Source: Castellaniella sp. UBA6218 (GTDB lineage Bacteria > Pseudomonadota > Gammaproteobacteria > Burkholderiales > Burkholderiaceae_B). From it: a DNA stretch of 64,000 nt. Below are positions 10,179 through 19,781 of this stretch, piece by piece (position 1 is the stretch's first letter; every line of letters starts with the position of its first letter). Location: positions 9,494 to 73,493 of the forward strand of contig DISE01000017.1 of assembly GCA_002421865.1 (NCBI GenBank), read 5' to 3'. Under the pieces are notes generated by a model. The model did not search any database and had not been told where the DNA came from. It saw only the letters and a program-made list of their open reading frames with translations. Position numbers and translations under genes: made by a program.

Positions 10179-13100
10179 ACCTGTCGCGCCTGTTCATTTT
10201 GCGGCCGGTCGCCACGACCCTGGCGATGGTCGCGCTGGCGCTGGCGGGCCTGTTGGCTTACCGCGAACTGCCGGTGTCGGCGCTGCCTCAGGTCGATTTT
10301 CCCACCATCCAGGTCACCACCCTCTACCCGGGGGCCGGTCCGGATGTGATGACCGCGCTGGTGACTTCGCCGCTGGAGCGACAGTTCGGCCAGATGCCGG
10401 GTCTGTCGCAGATGCTGTCCACCAGCTCGGGAGGCTCGTCGCGCATTACCCTGCGCTTTGACCTGGGCCTGCCGCTGGACGTGGCCGAACAGGAAGTCCA
10501 GGCGGCCATCAACGCGGCCTCGAATCTGCTGCCGCCGGACATTCCTTCGCCGCCGATCTACAGCAAGATCAATCCGGCCGATGCCCCGGTGATGACCCTG
10601 GCGGTGACGTCCCCCACGCTGCCGCTGCCCCAGGTGCGCGACCTGATCGAGGTGCGCGTGGCGCAGAAGCTGTCCCAGATCAACGGCGTGGGGCTGGTCA
10701 GCGTGGCGGGCGGCCAGCGGCCGGCCGTGCGCATCCAGGTCGATCCGCAGGCGCTGGCGGCGCATGGCCTGACGCTGGCCGATGTGCGTAAGGCCGTGAC
10801 CCAGTCCAACGTCAACCAGCCCAAGGGCAATCTCGACGGACCGCAGCGCTCGATCACCATCAGCGTCAACGATCAGCTCAAGGATCCGGCCGAATACGAG
10901 CGCCTGATCCTGACTTACGAGAATGGCGCGCCGCTTCGCCTGGGCGACGTGTCCCAGGTGCGCCGCGCGGCGGAGAACCGCGACCAGGCCGCCTGGTTCG
11001 GCCGCACGCCGGCCATCCTCCTGAACATCCAGCGCCAGCCCGGCGCCAATGTGATCGAAGTGGTGGATCGCGTCCGGGCCTTGCTGCCCGGCCTGCGGGC
11101 CACGCTGCCCACCGGCGTGGATCTGCTGGTGGCGTCGGATCGCACGCACACGATCCGCGATTCGGTGTCGCACGTGCAGATCGAGATGCTGCTGGCCATC
11201 GCCCTGGTGGTGGCGGTGACCTTCGTGTTTCTTCGGACCTGGCGCGCCACCCTGATTCCCGGCGTGGTCGTTCCTCTGTCCCTGGTCGGAACCTTCGCCC
11301 TGATGGCGGTGCTGGGGTTCAGCATCAACAACCTGACCCTGATGGCCCTGACCATCGCCACCGGTTTCGTGGTGGACGACGCCATCGTCATGATCGAGAA
11401 CATCGCCCGCCACATCGAGGAAGGCGAAACTGCGATGGCAGCCGCGCTGCGAGGGGCCAGGCAGATCGGCTTCACCCTGGTGTCGCTGACCCTGTCGCTG
11501 ATCGCGGTGCTGATCCCGCTGCTGTTCATGGGCGACGTGGTCGGGCGGCTGTTCCGCGAGTTCGCCGTCACCCTGGCCGTCGCCATCCTGCTGTCGCTGC
11601 TGATCTCCCTGACGCTCACGCCCATGATGTGCGCGCGCATGCTGCGGCCGGAATCCGAAGAGCGGCACGGCCCTTTCCTGCGTGGCGCGGGAGCATTGAT
11701 GGACAGGCTGATCGCCGCCTACGACCGAGGGCTGACCCGGGTGCTGGCGCACCAGCGCGCGACCCTGTGGGCGGTCCTGGCGACGCTGATCGTCACGGCG
11801 AGCCTGTACGCCGCCATCCCCAAGGGCTTCTTCCCGCAGCAGGACACGGGGATGGTGCAGGCCATCACGCAGGGACCGCAGTCGGCCTCGTTCCAGGTCA
11901 TGGATCGCCTGCAGCGGCAGGCCGTCGAGCGGGTGCTGGCCGATCCGGCCGTGGATTCGGTGGCTTCCTTCATCGGTATCGATGGCGATAACGCCACGCT
12001 GAACACCGGCCGTCTGCAGATCACGCTCAAACCGCTGAACGAACGCCGGGACCGGGCGGACGTCGTGATCGCACGCCTGCAGACGGCCTTGCGGCGGGTC
12101 GTGGGCCTGGAGGCCTGGCTGCAGCCGGTGCAGGAGCTGTCGGTCGAGGATCAGGTCAGCCGCGCCCAGTTCCAGATGACGCTGTCCAGCCCGGACGAGG
12201 CCGTGCTGGCCGAGTGGACCCCCCGGCTGGTGGACGCCCTGCGCGCGCTGCCGCAGCTGCGCGACGTGGCCGGCGATCTTCAGGATCGCGGCCTGGCGCT
12301 GGCCGTGGCGGTGGATCGCGACGCGGCGGCCCGGCTGGGCGTCACTCAGGCCTCGATCGACGACGCCCTGTACGACGCCTTCGGCCAGCGCCTGATTTCC
12401 ACGATCTACACACAGTCGGCCCAGTACCGGGTGGTGCTGGAGGCGGATGCGGACATGCTCGAAGGCGGCCCCGCGGCGCTGCGGCGCCTGCACGTGGCGA
12501 CGGCCTCGGGCGGGGTCACGCCGTTGTCCAGCGTGGCGCGCTTCGAGCCCGGGCTGGCGCGCCTGGCCGTGCAGCGCCTGGATCAGTTCCCGGCCTCCAC
12601 CGTGTCGTTCGGCCTGGCGCCTGGCACCGCCTTGTCCGACGCCGTGCGGGCCGTCGAGTCGGCGCGCGTGGCGCTGGGCGTGCCGGACTCGGTCGAGATC
12701 CGCTTCCAGGGCGCGGCGCAGGCTTTCGAGGCTTCGCTGTCCAGCACGCTGTGGCTGTTGCTGGCGGCCGTCGTGACCATGTACATCGTGCTGGGCGTGC
12801 TGTATGAAAGCCTGATCCATCCGGTCACCATCCTGTCCACGCTGCCTTCGGCGGCCATCGGGGCGCTGCTGGCACTGTGGCTGGGCGGCGCGGCGCTCGA
12901 CATGATCGGCGTCATCGGCATCATCCTGCTGATCGGGATCGTGAAGAAGAACGCCATCCTGATGATCGACTTCGCGCTGGACGCCCAGCGCGAGCGCGGC
13001 CTGGGGCCGCAGGCGGCGATCCACGAGGCGGCCCTGCTGCGCTTCCGCCCTATCCTGATGACGACCCTGGCGGCCTTCTTCAGCGCCATTCCGCTGATGC

Positions 13101-13252
13101 TGGCGTCCGGGTCGGGAGCGGAATTGCGTCAGCCGCTGGGTCTGGCCATGGTGGGGGGGCTGCTGTGCAGCCAGGTGCTGACGCTGTTCACCACCCCGGT
13201 CATCTATCTGCTGTTCGAACGCCTGAGCCGCCGGCGGGCGGCGGGCGGCTGA
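10175..13252 (+). CDS. mdtB: RND multidrug efflux permease, first of a pair (MdtB/MuxB-type)
   Basis: A 1025-residue inner-membrane proton/drug antiporter of the HAE1 RND family. It opens with the first helix and porter entry ([36 protein letters not shown]). The proton-relay aspartates are in [20 protein letters not shown] near residue 400, and the second membrane bundle includes [18 protein letters not shown]. The duplicated twelve-helix, two-porter-loop layout is complete. Starts at GTG 10175, overlapping the mdtA stop by 4 bp. Having two distinct permeases in tandem is the hallmark of MdtBC/MuxBC pumps, which assemble as mixed trimers. Typical substrates are bile salts, novobiocin and beta-lactams, but here they are unknown. 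Confidence 0.93.
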   Translation: MNLSRLFILRPVATTLAMVALALAGLLAYRELPVSALPQVDFPTIQVTTLYPGAGPDVMTALVTSPLERQFGQMPGLSQMLSTSSGGSSRITLRFDLGLPLDVAEQEVQAAINAASNLLPPDIPSPPIYSKINPADAPVMTLAVTSPTLPLPQVRDLIEVRVAQKLSQINGVGLVSVAGGQRPAVRIQVDPQALAAHGLTLADVRKAVTQSNVNQPKGNLDGPQRSITISVNDQLKDPAEYERLILTYENGAPLRLGDVSQVRRAAENRDQAAWFGRTPAILLNIQRQPGANVIEVVDRVRALLPGLRATLPTGVDLLVASDRTHTIRDSVSHVQIEMLLAIALVVAVTFVFLRTWRATLIPGVVVPLSLVGTFALMAVLGFSINNLTLMALTIATGFVVDDAIVMIENIARHIEEGETAMAAALRGARQIGFTLVSLTLSLIAVLIPLLFMGDVVGRLFREFAVTLAVAILLSLLISLTLTPMMCARMLRPESEERHGPFLRGAGALMDRLIAAYDRGLTRVLAHQRATLWAVLATLIVTASLYAAIPKGFFPQQDTGMVQAITQGPQSASFQVMDRLQRQAVERVLADPAVDSVASFIGIDGDNATLNTGRLQITLKPLNERRDRADVVIARLQTALRRVVGLEAWLQPVQELSVEDQVSRAQFQMTLSSPDEAVLAEWTPRLVDALRALPQLRDVAGDLQDRGLALAVAVDRDAAARLGVTQASIDDALYDAFGQRLISTIYTQSAQYRVVLEADADMLEGGPAALRRLHVATASGGVTPLSSVARFEPGLARLAVQRLDQFPASTVSFGLAPGTALSDAVRAVESARVALGVPDSVEIRFQGAAQAFEASLSSTLWLLLAAVVTMYIVLGVLYESLIHPVTILSTLPSAAIGALLALWLGGAALDMIGVIGIILLIGIVKKNAILMIDFALDAQRERGLGPQAAIHEAALLRFRPILMTTLAAFFSAIPLMLASGSGAELRQPLGLAMVGGLLCSQVLTLFTTPVIYLLFERLSRRRAAGG

Positions 13253-13253
13253 C

Positions 13254-16200
13254 ATGCGGTTCTTCGCCCTGTTCCTGCGCCGGCCCGTGGGCACGTCCCT
13301 GCTGTGCCTGGCGCTGGTTCTGACCGGGGCGCTGGCGCTGCGTTTCCTGCCGGTGGCGCCGCTGCCGCAGGTGGACTTTCCGATGATCTCGGTCACGGCC
13401 TCGTTGCCGGGGGCCAGCCCCGAGACCATGGCTTCCAGCGTGGCCATGCCCCTGGAGCAGTCGCTGGGCGCGATCGCCGGGCTGAGCAGCATGAGCTCGC
13501 GCAGCAGCGAAGGCCAGACCAGCATCACGCTGATGTTCGAGCTGGACCGAGACATCAACAGCGCCGCGCGCGACGTTCAGGCCGCCATCAATGCCGCGCG
13601 CCCCATGCTGCCTTCGGGCATGCGCGACAATCCGACCTACCGCAAGGTGAACTCATCGTCCTCGCCCATCATGACGCTGGCGCTGACTTCGGACACCGCC
13701 ACGCGCGGCGAGCTCTACGACCTGGCGTCCACGGTGCTGGCGCAGAAGCTGGCGCAGGTCAACGGGGTGGGCCAGGTGACGTTGGGGGGCAGTTCATTGC
13801 CGGCCGTGCGCGTGCTGGTGAACCCCCGGGCGCTGGAGTCCATGGGAATCCCGCTGGACCGCGTCCGTCAGGTTCTGCAGGATGTGAACTCGCTCAAGCC
13901 GGGCGGGCTGGCGCGGCGCGGCGACACCCAGTGGCAGATCCATTCCGACGGGCAGTTGCGCAAGGCCGCCGATTACGCGCCTCTGATCGTGACATGGCGC
14001 GACGGCCGTCCCGTGCGGCTGAGCGACGTGGCGCGCATCGAAGATTCAGTCGAGGACACCAACCAGGTCGGTTATTTCAATGACCGTCCCGCCGTGCTGC
14101 TGATCATCCGCCGACAGGCCGACGCCAACATCATCGAGACTGTCGATGCCATCCGCGCACTGCTGCCGGCATTCCAGTCGCTGCTGCCCGAGCGGGTGCG
14201 TCTGACTGTGGCCCAGGACCGCACCCCCAGCATCCGGGCCTCGCTGTCCGAGGCCGAGCTGACCCTGATCCTCTCGGTCGTGCTGGTGGTTGCCGTAGTG
14301 CTGGCCTTTCTCGGCAACTGGCGCGCCGCCCTGATCCCGGCCGTCGCCGTGCCGGCCTCGCTGGTCAGCGCCTTCAGTCTGATGTGGTGGTTCGGCTTTA
14401 CGCTCAATACGATTTCCCTGATGGCGCTGATCGTGGCCACCGGCTTCGTCGTGGATGACGCCATCGTGGTGCTGGAAAACATCATGCGCCACGTGGAGCG
14501 CGGCATGCGCCCCGCGCGCGCCGCCCTGCGCGGCGTGACCGAGGTCGGTTTCACCGTGCTGGCCATGAGCCTGTCGCTGATCGCCGTTTTCATCCCCTTG
14601 TGGCTGGTGGGCGGTCTGGTGGGGCGGCTGTTCAAGGAATTCGCCGTTACCTTGTCGGTGACCATCGTGGTGTCGCTGCTGGTGTCGGTGACGCTGACCC
14701 CGGTCATGGCGGCGCGCCTGCTGCGCGCGCCGGCCGCGCACGAACCGCCGCCCCGGGGCCTGCTGCGGCGATGGCTGCTTCGTTGCGGCCAGGCGGGCGA
14801 GGCCGTCTACCAGCGGTCCCTGCGCTGGTCACTGGACCATGGGCGCATCGTCCTGTTGCTGCTCGTGGCTACGATCGGCTTGAACGTCTACCTGTACGCC
14901 AGCATTCCCAAGGGGTTTTTCCCGCAACAGGATACGGGACAGCTGATCGGTTTCTTCCGCGTCGACACCGGCACGTCCTTCGACGAGACCCAGGTCCGGC
15001 TGGACGCGTTCCGCCGCGCGCTACTGGCCGACCCGGCGGTAGACACCGTCACCGCCTACGCCGGCGGACGGGGCGGCAGCAACTCCAGCTTCATCCAGGT
15101 GCAGCTCAAACCGCTGAGCGAGCGCACGGCCAGTGCCAGCGACGTCGTCAACCGCCTGCGGCCCCGCTTCGAGCACACGCCCGGGGCGCGCATGTTCCTG
15201 GTGCCGCAACAGGACATCTTCGTGGGTCACTCCTCGCGGGCGGGCTCCTATTCCTACATGTTGATGGGCAGCGACCTGGCGTTGCTGACCCAGTGGCTCC
15301 CGCGCGTACGCAACGTCCTGGCCGCGCTGCCCGAGCTGGTGGACGTGGACGACGATGTCGAAGACAAGGGACGCCGGGTGGAGCTGGTGGTCGACCGGGA
15401 CGCCGCGCGGCGGCTGGGCGTGCAGATGGCGGATCTGGCGGGGGTGCTGAACAACGCCTTCAGCCAGCGGCAGGCGGCCGTGCTTTACGGCGCACTGAAC
15501 CAGTATCACGTCGTCATGGCGGTGCAACCCCAGTACGCCCGCGATCTGCATTCCCTGCAGGCCCTGAGGGTGCTCAACGCCTCCGGCGAGCGCGTCCCCC
15601 TGACGGCCTTTACCCGGATCACCGAGGGCACCGCGCCGCGCTCGGTCAATCACGAGGGCCTGCTGGCGGCCGATTCGGTGTCTTTCGGTCTGGCGCCCGG
15701 GGTGTCCCTGGATCAGGCGCTGACAGCCATCGACCGGGCCGTGGCGCGCATCGGCCTGCCGACGCAGGAGCTGCAGGCGGGGCTCGACCAGAGCGCCAGC
15801 ATGATGCGCGACGCGGTGGCGCAGCAGCCCTGGATGCTGGTGGCGGCGCTGGTGGCCATGTACCTGGTGCTGGGCATGCTGTACGAGAGCACCGTCCATC
15901 CGGTCACCATCCTGTCGACGCTGCCCTCGGCCGGTGTCGGCGCCCTGCTGGCCCTGCGGCTGGCGGACATGGAATTCACCCTGATTGCGCTGATCGGCGT
16001 CTTCCTGCTGATCGGCATCGTCAAGAAGAACGCCATCATGATGGTGGACTTCGCCCTGCAGGCGCAGCGCCGCGAGGGCCTCGATCCGCGCGAGGCCATC
16101 TACCGCGCCTGTCTGGCCCGCCTGCGTCCGATCCTGATGACCACGCTGTCGGCCATGCTGGGTGCGCTGCCGCTGCTGCTGGCCACGGGGGCCGGGGTGG

Positions 16201-16364
16201 AGATGCGCCAGCCCCTGGGCCTGACGATCTTCGGCGGGCTGTTGGTCAGCCAGGTGCTCACGCTCTACACTACGCCCGTTGTTTACCTGAGCCTGGATCG
16301 TCTGCGTGGATCCCGCCGTCGTGCCACCCCTTCGCCGCAACAGGAGCCTGCCCCTCATGGCTGA
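13254..16364 (+). CDS. mdtC: RND multidrug efflux permease, second of a pair (MdtC/MuxC-type)
   Basis: A 1036-residue HAE1-type RND permease, homologous to but clearly different from the preceding one. It opens FFALFLRRPVGTSLLCLALV and LPQVDFPMISVTASLPGASP. The relay aspartates are in VVDDAIVVLENIMRHVERG near residue 400, and the C-terminal half has [20 protein letters not shown]. Start ATG 13254 is one base after the mdtB stop. In E. coli MdtBC, one subunit type is thought to drive proton flow and the other to bind drug; both copies here keep the Asp-Asp pair, so neither looks inactivated. Its end overlaps the outer-membrane factor start by 8 bp. Confidence 0.93.
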   Translation: MRFFALFLRRPVGTSLLCLALVLTGALALRFLPVAPLPQVDFPMISVTASLPGASPETMASSVAMPLEQSLGAIAGLSSMSSRSSEGQTSITLMFELDRDINSAARDVQAAINAARPMLPSGMRDNPTYRKVNSSSSPIMTLALTSDTATRGELYDLASTVLAQKLAQVNGVGQVTLGGSSLPAVRVLVNPRALESMGIPLDRVRQVLQDVNSLKPGGLARRGDTQWQIHSDGQLRKAADYAPLIVTWRDGRPVRLSDVARIEDSVEDTNQVGYFNDRPAVLLIIRRQADANIIETVDAIRALLPAFQSLLPERVRLTVAQDRTPSIRASLSEAELTLILSVVLVVAVVLAFLGNWRAALIPAVAVPASLVSAFSLMWWFGFTLNTISLMALIVATGFVVDDAIVVLENIMRHVERGMRPARAALRGVTEVGFTVLAMSLSLIAVFIPLWLVGGLVGRLFKEFAVTLSVTIVVSLLVSVTLTPVMAARLLRAPAAHEPPPRGLLRRWLLRCGQAGEAVYQRSLRWSLDHGRIVLLLLVATIGLNVYLYASIPKGFFPQQDTGQLIGFFRVDTGTSFDETQVRLDAFRRALLADPAVDTVTAYAGGRGGSNSSFIQVQLKPLSERTASASDVVNRLRPRFEHTPGARMFLVPQQDIFVGHSSRAGSYSYMLMGSDLALLTQWLPRVRNVLAALPELVDVDDDVEDKGRRVELVVDRDAARRLGVQMADLAGVLNNAFSQRQAAVLYGALNQYHVVMAVQPQYARDLHSLQALRVLNASGERVPLTAFTRITEGTAPRSVNHEGLLAADSVSFGLAPGVSLDQALTAIDRAVARIGLPTQELQAGLDQSASMMRDAVAQQPWMLVAALVAMYLVLGMLYESTVHPVTILSTLPSAGVGALLALRLADMEFTLIALIGVFLLIGIVKKNAIMMVDFALQAQRREGLDPREAIYRACLARLRPILMTTLSAMLGALPLLLATGAGVEMRQPLGLTIFGGLLVSQVLTLYTTPVVYLSLDRLRGSRRRATPSPQQEPAPHG

Positions 16365-17775
16365 TCGCGTGTCCACGCACTCCGCCGCGCGTGCGCTGCT
16401 GACCATCGCGGCGGCCCTGGCCCTGTCGGCCTGCGCCGTCGGTCCGGATTACCGGCGGCCCGTTCAGGATGTCGGGACGACCTATGCCCATGCACCGGAA
16501 GGCCGCTGGATTCGGGCCGACAGCCCGCCGCGCGCATTGCCTTCCGACTGGTGGACCTTGTTCGGCGATGCGGTGCTGGACGACTTGATGAACCGGATGC
16601 CCCAGGGGAATCTGGATCTGGCCCAGGCCGAGGCCCGGTTCCGCGAAGCCCGTGCCGCCCTGGATGCGTCGCGCGCGGGCCTGTTCCCGACGCTGGGCGT
16701 GTCGGGCGCCTCGACCCGGGCGGGGCAGGGCGTGTCCGGGGCGGGCAATCCCGCCAATACTTACAGTCTGTCGGCCACCGCCAGTTGGGAAGTCGATCTG
16801 TGGGGCCGTGTGCGGCGCGACGTGGAAGCGGCCCGGGCCGGAGAGCAGGCCAGTGCCGCCGACCTGGACGCCATGCGCCTGAGTCTGCGTTCCACCCTGG
16901 CGCAAGCCTATTTCGGGGTGCGGGCCAGCCAGCGTCAGGACGCCCTGCTGGCCCGCACGCTCGACGAATATGCGCGCGCGCTGGAGATGACGCGCAACCG
17001 CCTTGCGGCGGGCGTGGCGTCTCCAGCCGACGTGGCTGCGGCCTCCGCGCAACTGGATCAGACCCGCGCCCAGCGCATCCGCCTGGGCTGGCAGCGCCAG
17101 CAGCAGATCCACGCCATCGCCGTGTTGCTGGGTCAGGTGCCGGGGCGCTTCAGCCTGGCGGACGGCTCCGGCCTGCCGGCGGTGCCCGAGGTTCCGGTGG
17201 GCGTGCCTTCGGCCCTGCTGCTGCGCCGTCCCGATGTCGCGGGCGCGGAACGGCGGGCGGCGCAGGCCAATGCGCGCATCGGCGTGGCGCAGGCCGCCTG
17301 GTTTCCCGACCTGACCCTGAGCGCCCAGGGAGGCTACCGGGCGGCGGAGTTCGCTTCCTGGATCATGGCGCCCGCGCGTTTCTGGACGCTGGGGCCGACC
17401 CTGGCGCTGAGCCTGTTCGACGGCGGCGCGCGCGCCGCCGCTGTGGCCTCCGCCCGCGCGGCCTATGACGCCCAGGCGGCGGCTTATCGCAAGACCGTCC
17501 TGGATGCCCTGCGCGAGGTCGAGGATGCCCTGGTCCAGTCGCAGGCGCTGGCCGAGGAGCAGGCCGCTCGGGACCGGGCGCTGGCGGCGGCGCGCGAGAC
17601 CCTGCGACAGGTCACCAATCAATACCAGGCCGGTCTGGTGGACTACCTGGGTGTGGTCCAGGCCCAGACCAGCGCCCTGAGCGCCGAACAGACCGCCCTG
17701 GACGTGCGCGCCGAGCGGCTGACAGCCTCGGCGCAACTGATCGCCGCGCTGGGCGGCGGCTATACGCCTAGCTGA
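16357..17775 (+). CDS. Outer-membrane efflux factor lipoprotein (NodT/OprM family)
   Basis: A 472-residue TolC-like channel completing the tripartite pump. The signal peptide ends in a lipobox (LALSAC, then AVGPDYRRP), the usual NodT/OprM start. Two repeats of the efflux domain follow, with the family motifs SWEVDLWGRVRRDVEAARAG and LFDGGARAAAVASARAAYDA. I chose ATG 16357 over an earlier GTG at 16306 because it places the signal peptide correctly and has AGGAG upstream. The arrangement adaptor-permease-permease-OMF is that of Pseudomonas muxABC-opmB. The 3' end overlaps the convergent Nudix fusion gene by 8 bp. No dedicated regulator lies beside the operon. Confidence 0.92.
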   Translation: MADRVSTHSAARALLTIAAALALSACAVGPDYRRPVQDVGTTYAHAPEGRWIRADSPPRALPSDWWTLFGDAVLDDLMNRMPQGNLDLAQAEARFREARAALDASRAGLFPTLGVSGASTRAGQGVSGAGNPANTYSLSATASWEVDLWGRVRRDVEAARAGEQASAADLDAMRLSLRSTLAQAYFGVRASQRQDALLARTLDEYARALEMTRNRLAAGVASPADVAAASAQLDQTRAQRIRLGWQRQQQIHAIAVLLGQVPGRFSLADGSGLPAVPEVPVGVPSALLLRRPDVAGAERRAAQANARIGVAQAAWFPDLTLSAQGGYRAAEFASWIMAPARFWTLGPTLALSLFDGGARAAAVASARAAYDAQAAAYRKTVLDALREVEDALVQSQALAEEQAARDRALAAARETLRQVTNQYQAGLVDYLGVVQAQTSALSAEQTALDVRAERLTASAQLIAALGGGYTPS

Positions 17776-18763
17776 CCAGCGTCCCGCGGATCGCTGCGAT
17801 CCCGTGCGCGCCATGCCGGCGCGCGGCGTCCAGCGTATCCAGCGATTGGCCCCCGATGGCGAAGACCGGCCGGCCGGCGGCATCCGCCAGGGCGCGGAAC
17901 CGCTCCCACCCCAGAGCCGGGAGGCCGGGGTGGCTGTCCGTGTCCAGTGCGTGTCCCAGCACCACGAAATCGGCCTGGAGCTGGCGCGCGCATTCGATGT
18001 CCTCCGCCGTGTGGGCGGAGACCCCCAGCCAGCCTGGTGGACGCGTGTCGTCCCGCAGGACGCGGGCCGCGTCGACGGCGCGCAGCTGCACGCCGTCGGC
18101 CTCGGACCACCAGGCGGGAGGATGGGCGCTGTTGACCAGGCAGCGGGCTCCGTGCTGGCGGCACAGGGCCAGCGCGGCCAGGAAGGCCTCGCGCAGCGAG
18201 GCGGGATCGCCTTCCCAGTCCGGTTCGCGGAATTGCACCAGTTGCAGGCCGCGCAGCAGTTCCTGGCGCAGGTCGGCCAACCAGCCAGCCAGCCGGTCGG
18301 GATGGCCGATCCGGCTGATGCGGTAGCGCGTGGGCAGGCGCAGCCAGCGCAGCGGCGGGGCGGCGGCCGGCAACAGCGAACCGCCGCCCGGACCGATGGG
18401 GTGTTCGGATTCGTCCAGGCGGATTTCCCAGGGGTCCACCCAGTCCAGCGCCTGGTTCTCGCGGCCGTGTGGCTCGCCTTCCCAGGCGGTCACCTGGCAG
18501 AAGGCCAGTTCGACGATGGTCTTGGGATATTCGTGCACGTGCACCACCCAGGGGTAGACGCATGTGGCCCGGATGCCGAGTTCCTCGTCCAGTTCACGCA
18601 CCAGGGCCTGCTCGACGGTTTCGCCGGCCTCGATCTTGCCACCGGGGAATTCCCACCAGCCGGGCCAGGCCTTGCCTTCCGGACGCTGGCCCAGCAGCAG
18701 CCGGCCCCTGGAGTCGATGATCAGGCCGGCGGCCACGCGGATGTAGGGTTTGGAGTCAGTCAT
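17768..18763 (-). CDS. Nudix hydrolase fused to thiamine-phosphate-synthase-like domain
   Basis: A 331-residue two-domain protein. Residues about 5-135 are a MutT-type Nudix hydrolase with an intact Nudix box (GGKIEAGETVEQALVRELDE followed by ELGI), expected to sanitise oxidised nucleotides such as 8-oxo-dGTP or to act on a thiamin-related diphosphate. Residues about 165-331 form a ThiE/TenI-like TIM barrel (LVQFREPDW, CLVNSAHPPAWW, GVQLRAVDAARVL, GVSAHTAEDI, FVVLGHALDT, VFAIGGQSLD). The fusion is a known architecture whose second domain has no clearly assigned reaction. I chose ATG 18763 (MTDSKPYIRV). The 38-bp gap to the upstream DUF815 ATPase gene suggests co-transcription. Confidence 0.9.
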   Translation of the reverse strand: MTDSKPYIRVAAGLIIDSRGRLLLGQRPEGKAWPGWWEFPGGKIEAGETVEQALVRELDEELGIRATCVYPWVVHVHEYPKTIVELAFCQVTAWEGEPHGRENQALDWVDPWEIRLDESEHPIGPGGGSLLPAAAPPLRWLRLPTRYRISRIGHPDRLAGWLADLRQELLRGLQLVQFREPDWEGDPASLREAFLAALALCRQHGARCLVNSAHPPAWWSEADGVQLRAVDAARVLRDDTRPPGWLGVSAHTAEDIECARQLQADFVVLGHALDTDSHPGLPALGWERFRALADAAGRPVFAIGGQSLDTLDAARRHGAHGIAAIRGTLVS

Positions 18764-18801
18764 GGCGGTCTGGAAACGAAAGGGGGGTGGACGGCGCACG
18801 C

Positions 18802-19680
18802 TCAGACATGGCGGGCCGCCCAGTCACGCGCGAACTGGCGGGCCACCCGTCCGGACCGGGAGCCGCGCTCCAGCGTCCATTGCAGTGCCTCGGTGCGTGC
18901 GTCCCGGATCTGGGCCTCGTCGCATCCGTGGACCCGCAGCCAGTGGCCGACGATGTCCAGGTAGTCTTCCTGGGCGAAGGGGTAGAACGACAGCCACAGG
19001 CCGAATCGTTCGGACAGAGAGATTTTTTCCTCGACGGTTTCGCCGGGGTGGATCTCGCCGTCGGGCTGATGCCGGGCCTCCAGGTTCTCATGCATGTATT
19101 CCGGCATCAGGTGGCGCCGGTTCGAGGTGGCGTAGATCAGCAGGTTGTCGCCCGGCGAGGCGACCGAGCCGTCCAGCGCGGATTTCAGCGCCTTGTAGCC
19201 GGCCTCGCCTTCCTCGAAGGACAGGTCGTCGCAGAACACCACGTAGCGTTCCGGGCGGCCGTGGATGAGCTCGATGATCTGTCCCAGGTCGCCGAGATCC
19301 GACTTGTCGATCTCGATCAGGCGCAGGCCGCGGTCCGCATGGGCGTCGAGCAAGGCACGGACCAGCGAGCTCTTGCCGGTGCCGCGCGCCCCGGTCATCA
19401 GGACGTTGTTGGCAGGCTTGCCATCCAGGAAAGCCAGGGTGTTGCGTTCGAGGACGGCCTTCTGCCGGTCGACATGGCGCAGATCGTCCAGGTGGATGGG
19501 AGCGATGCGGCGGACCGCTTCGAGCCATCCGCGCGCGCCCCGGCGCTGCCAGCGATAGGCGCGTGCCGTCCAGTCGATGGCGGGCGGGGCGGGCGGCAGC
19601 CAGGCTTCCAGCTGGGCCAGCACGCCCATCGCCCGGTTCATCAGCGCCTGCAATTGATCGTCTGCCACGGGGTTCTCCAT
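18802..19680 (-). CDS. DUF815 family AAA-type ATPase
   Basis: A 292-residue P-loop ATPase of the DUF815 family. Walker A is MTGARGTGKSSLVRALLD, Walker B is ERYVVFCDDLSFEEGE, and a sensor-like YATSNRRHLMPEYM follows. The C-terminal half contains the family segment EEKISLSERFGLWLSFYPF. Cellular role unknown; the domain order resembles replication-initiator or helicase-loader ATPases. Start ATG 19680 (MENPVADDQ) has no strong ribosome-binding site; the frame is open 30 codons further upstream. It is divergent from ispB with 101 bp between starts, and the Nudix fusion gene follows on the same strand. Confidence 0.88.
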   Translation of the reverse strand: MENPVADDQLQALMNRAMGVLAQLEAWLPPAPPAIDWTARAYRWQRRGARGWLEAVRRIAPIHLDDLRHVDRQKAVLERNTLAFLDGKPANNVLMTGARGTGKSSLVRALLDAHADRGLRLIEIDKSDLGDLGQIIELIHGRPERYVVFCDDLSFEEGEAGYKALKSALDGSVASPGDNLLIYATSNRRHLMPEYMHENLEARHQPDGEIHPGETVEEKISLSERFGLWLSFYPFAQEDYLDIVGHWLRVHGCDEAQIRDARTEALQWTLERGSRSGRVARQFARDWAARHV

Positions 19681-19723
19681 GTGTCCTGTCGGGTGCGGTC
19701 GTGTATTCGGATTCTGCGGAAAG

Positions 19724-19729
19724 TATAAT
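19724..19729 (+). promoter_or_regulatory. Candidate -10 element (TATAAT) for ispB
   Basis: A perfect TATAAT hexamer in the 101-bp divergent gap, 53 bp before the ispB TTG start. No good -35 match is seen 16-18 bp upstream, so the assignment rests on the -10 alone. The DUF815 gene's promoter must lie in the same gap. Confidence 0.4.
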
Positions 19730-19781
19730 CTGGCTCTTTGCGGCCGCCGGGGGCGGCCGCCCATCAGCATCCGGGTCCGTC

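Noticed and set aside
9989..13558. Very long minus-strand open frame opposite mdtB
   Set aside because: It is the antisense of a confident RND permease in GC-rich DNA. Its product is rich in Arg, Gln, His and Gly with no domain, as expected of a shadow frame.
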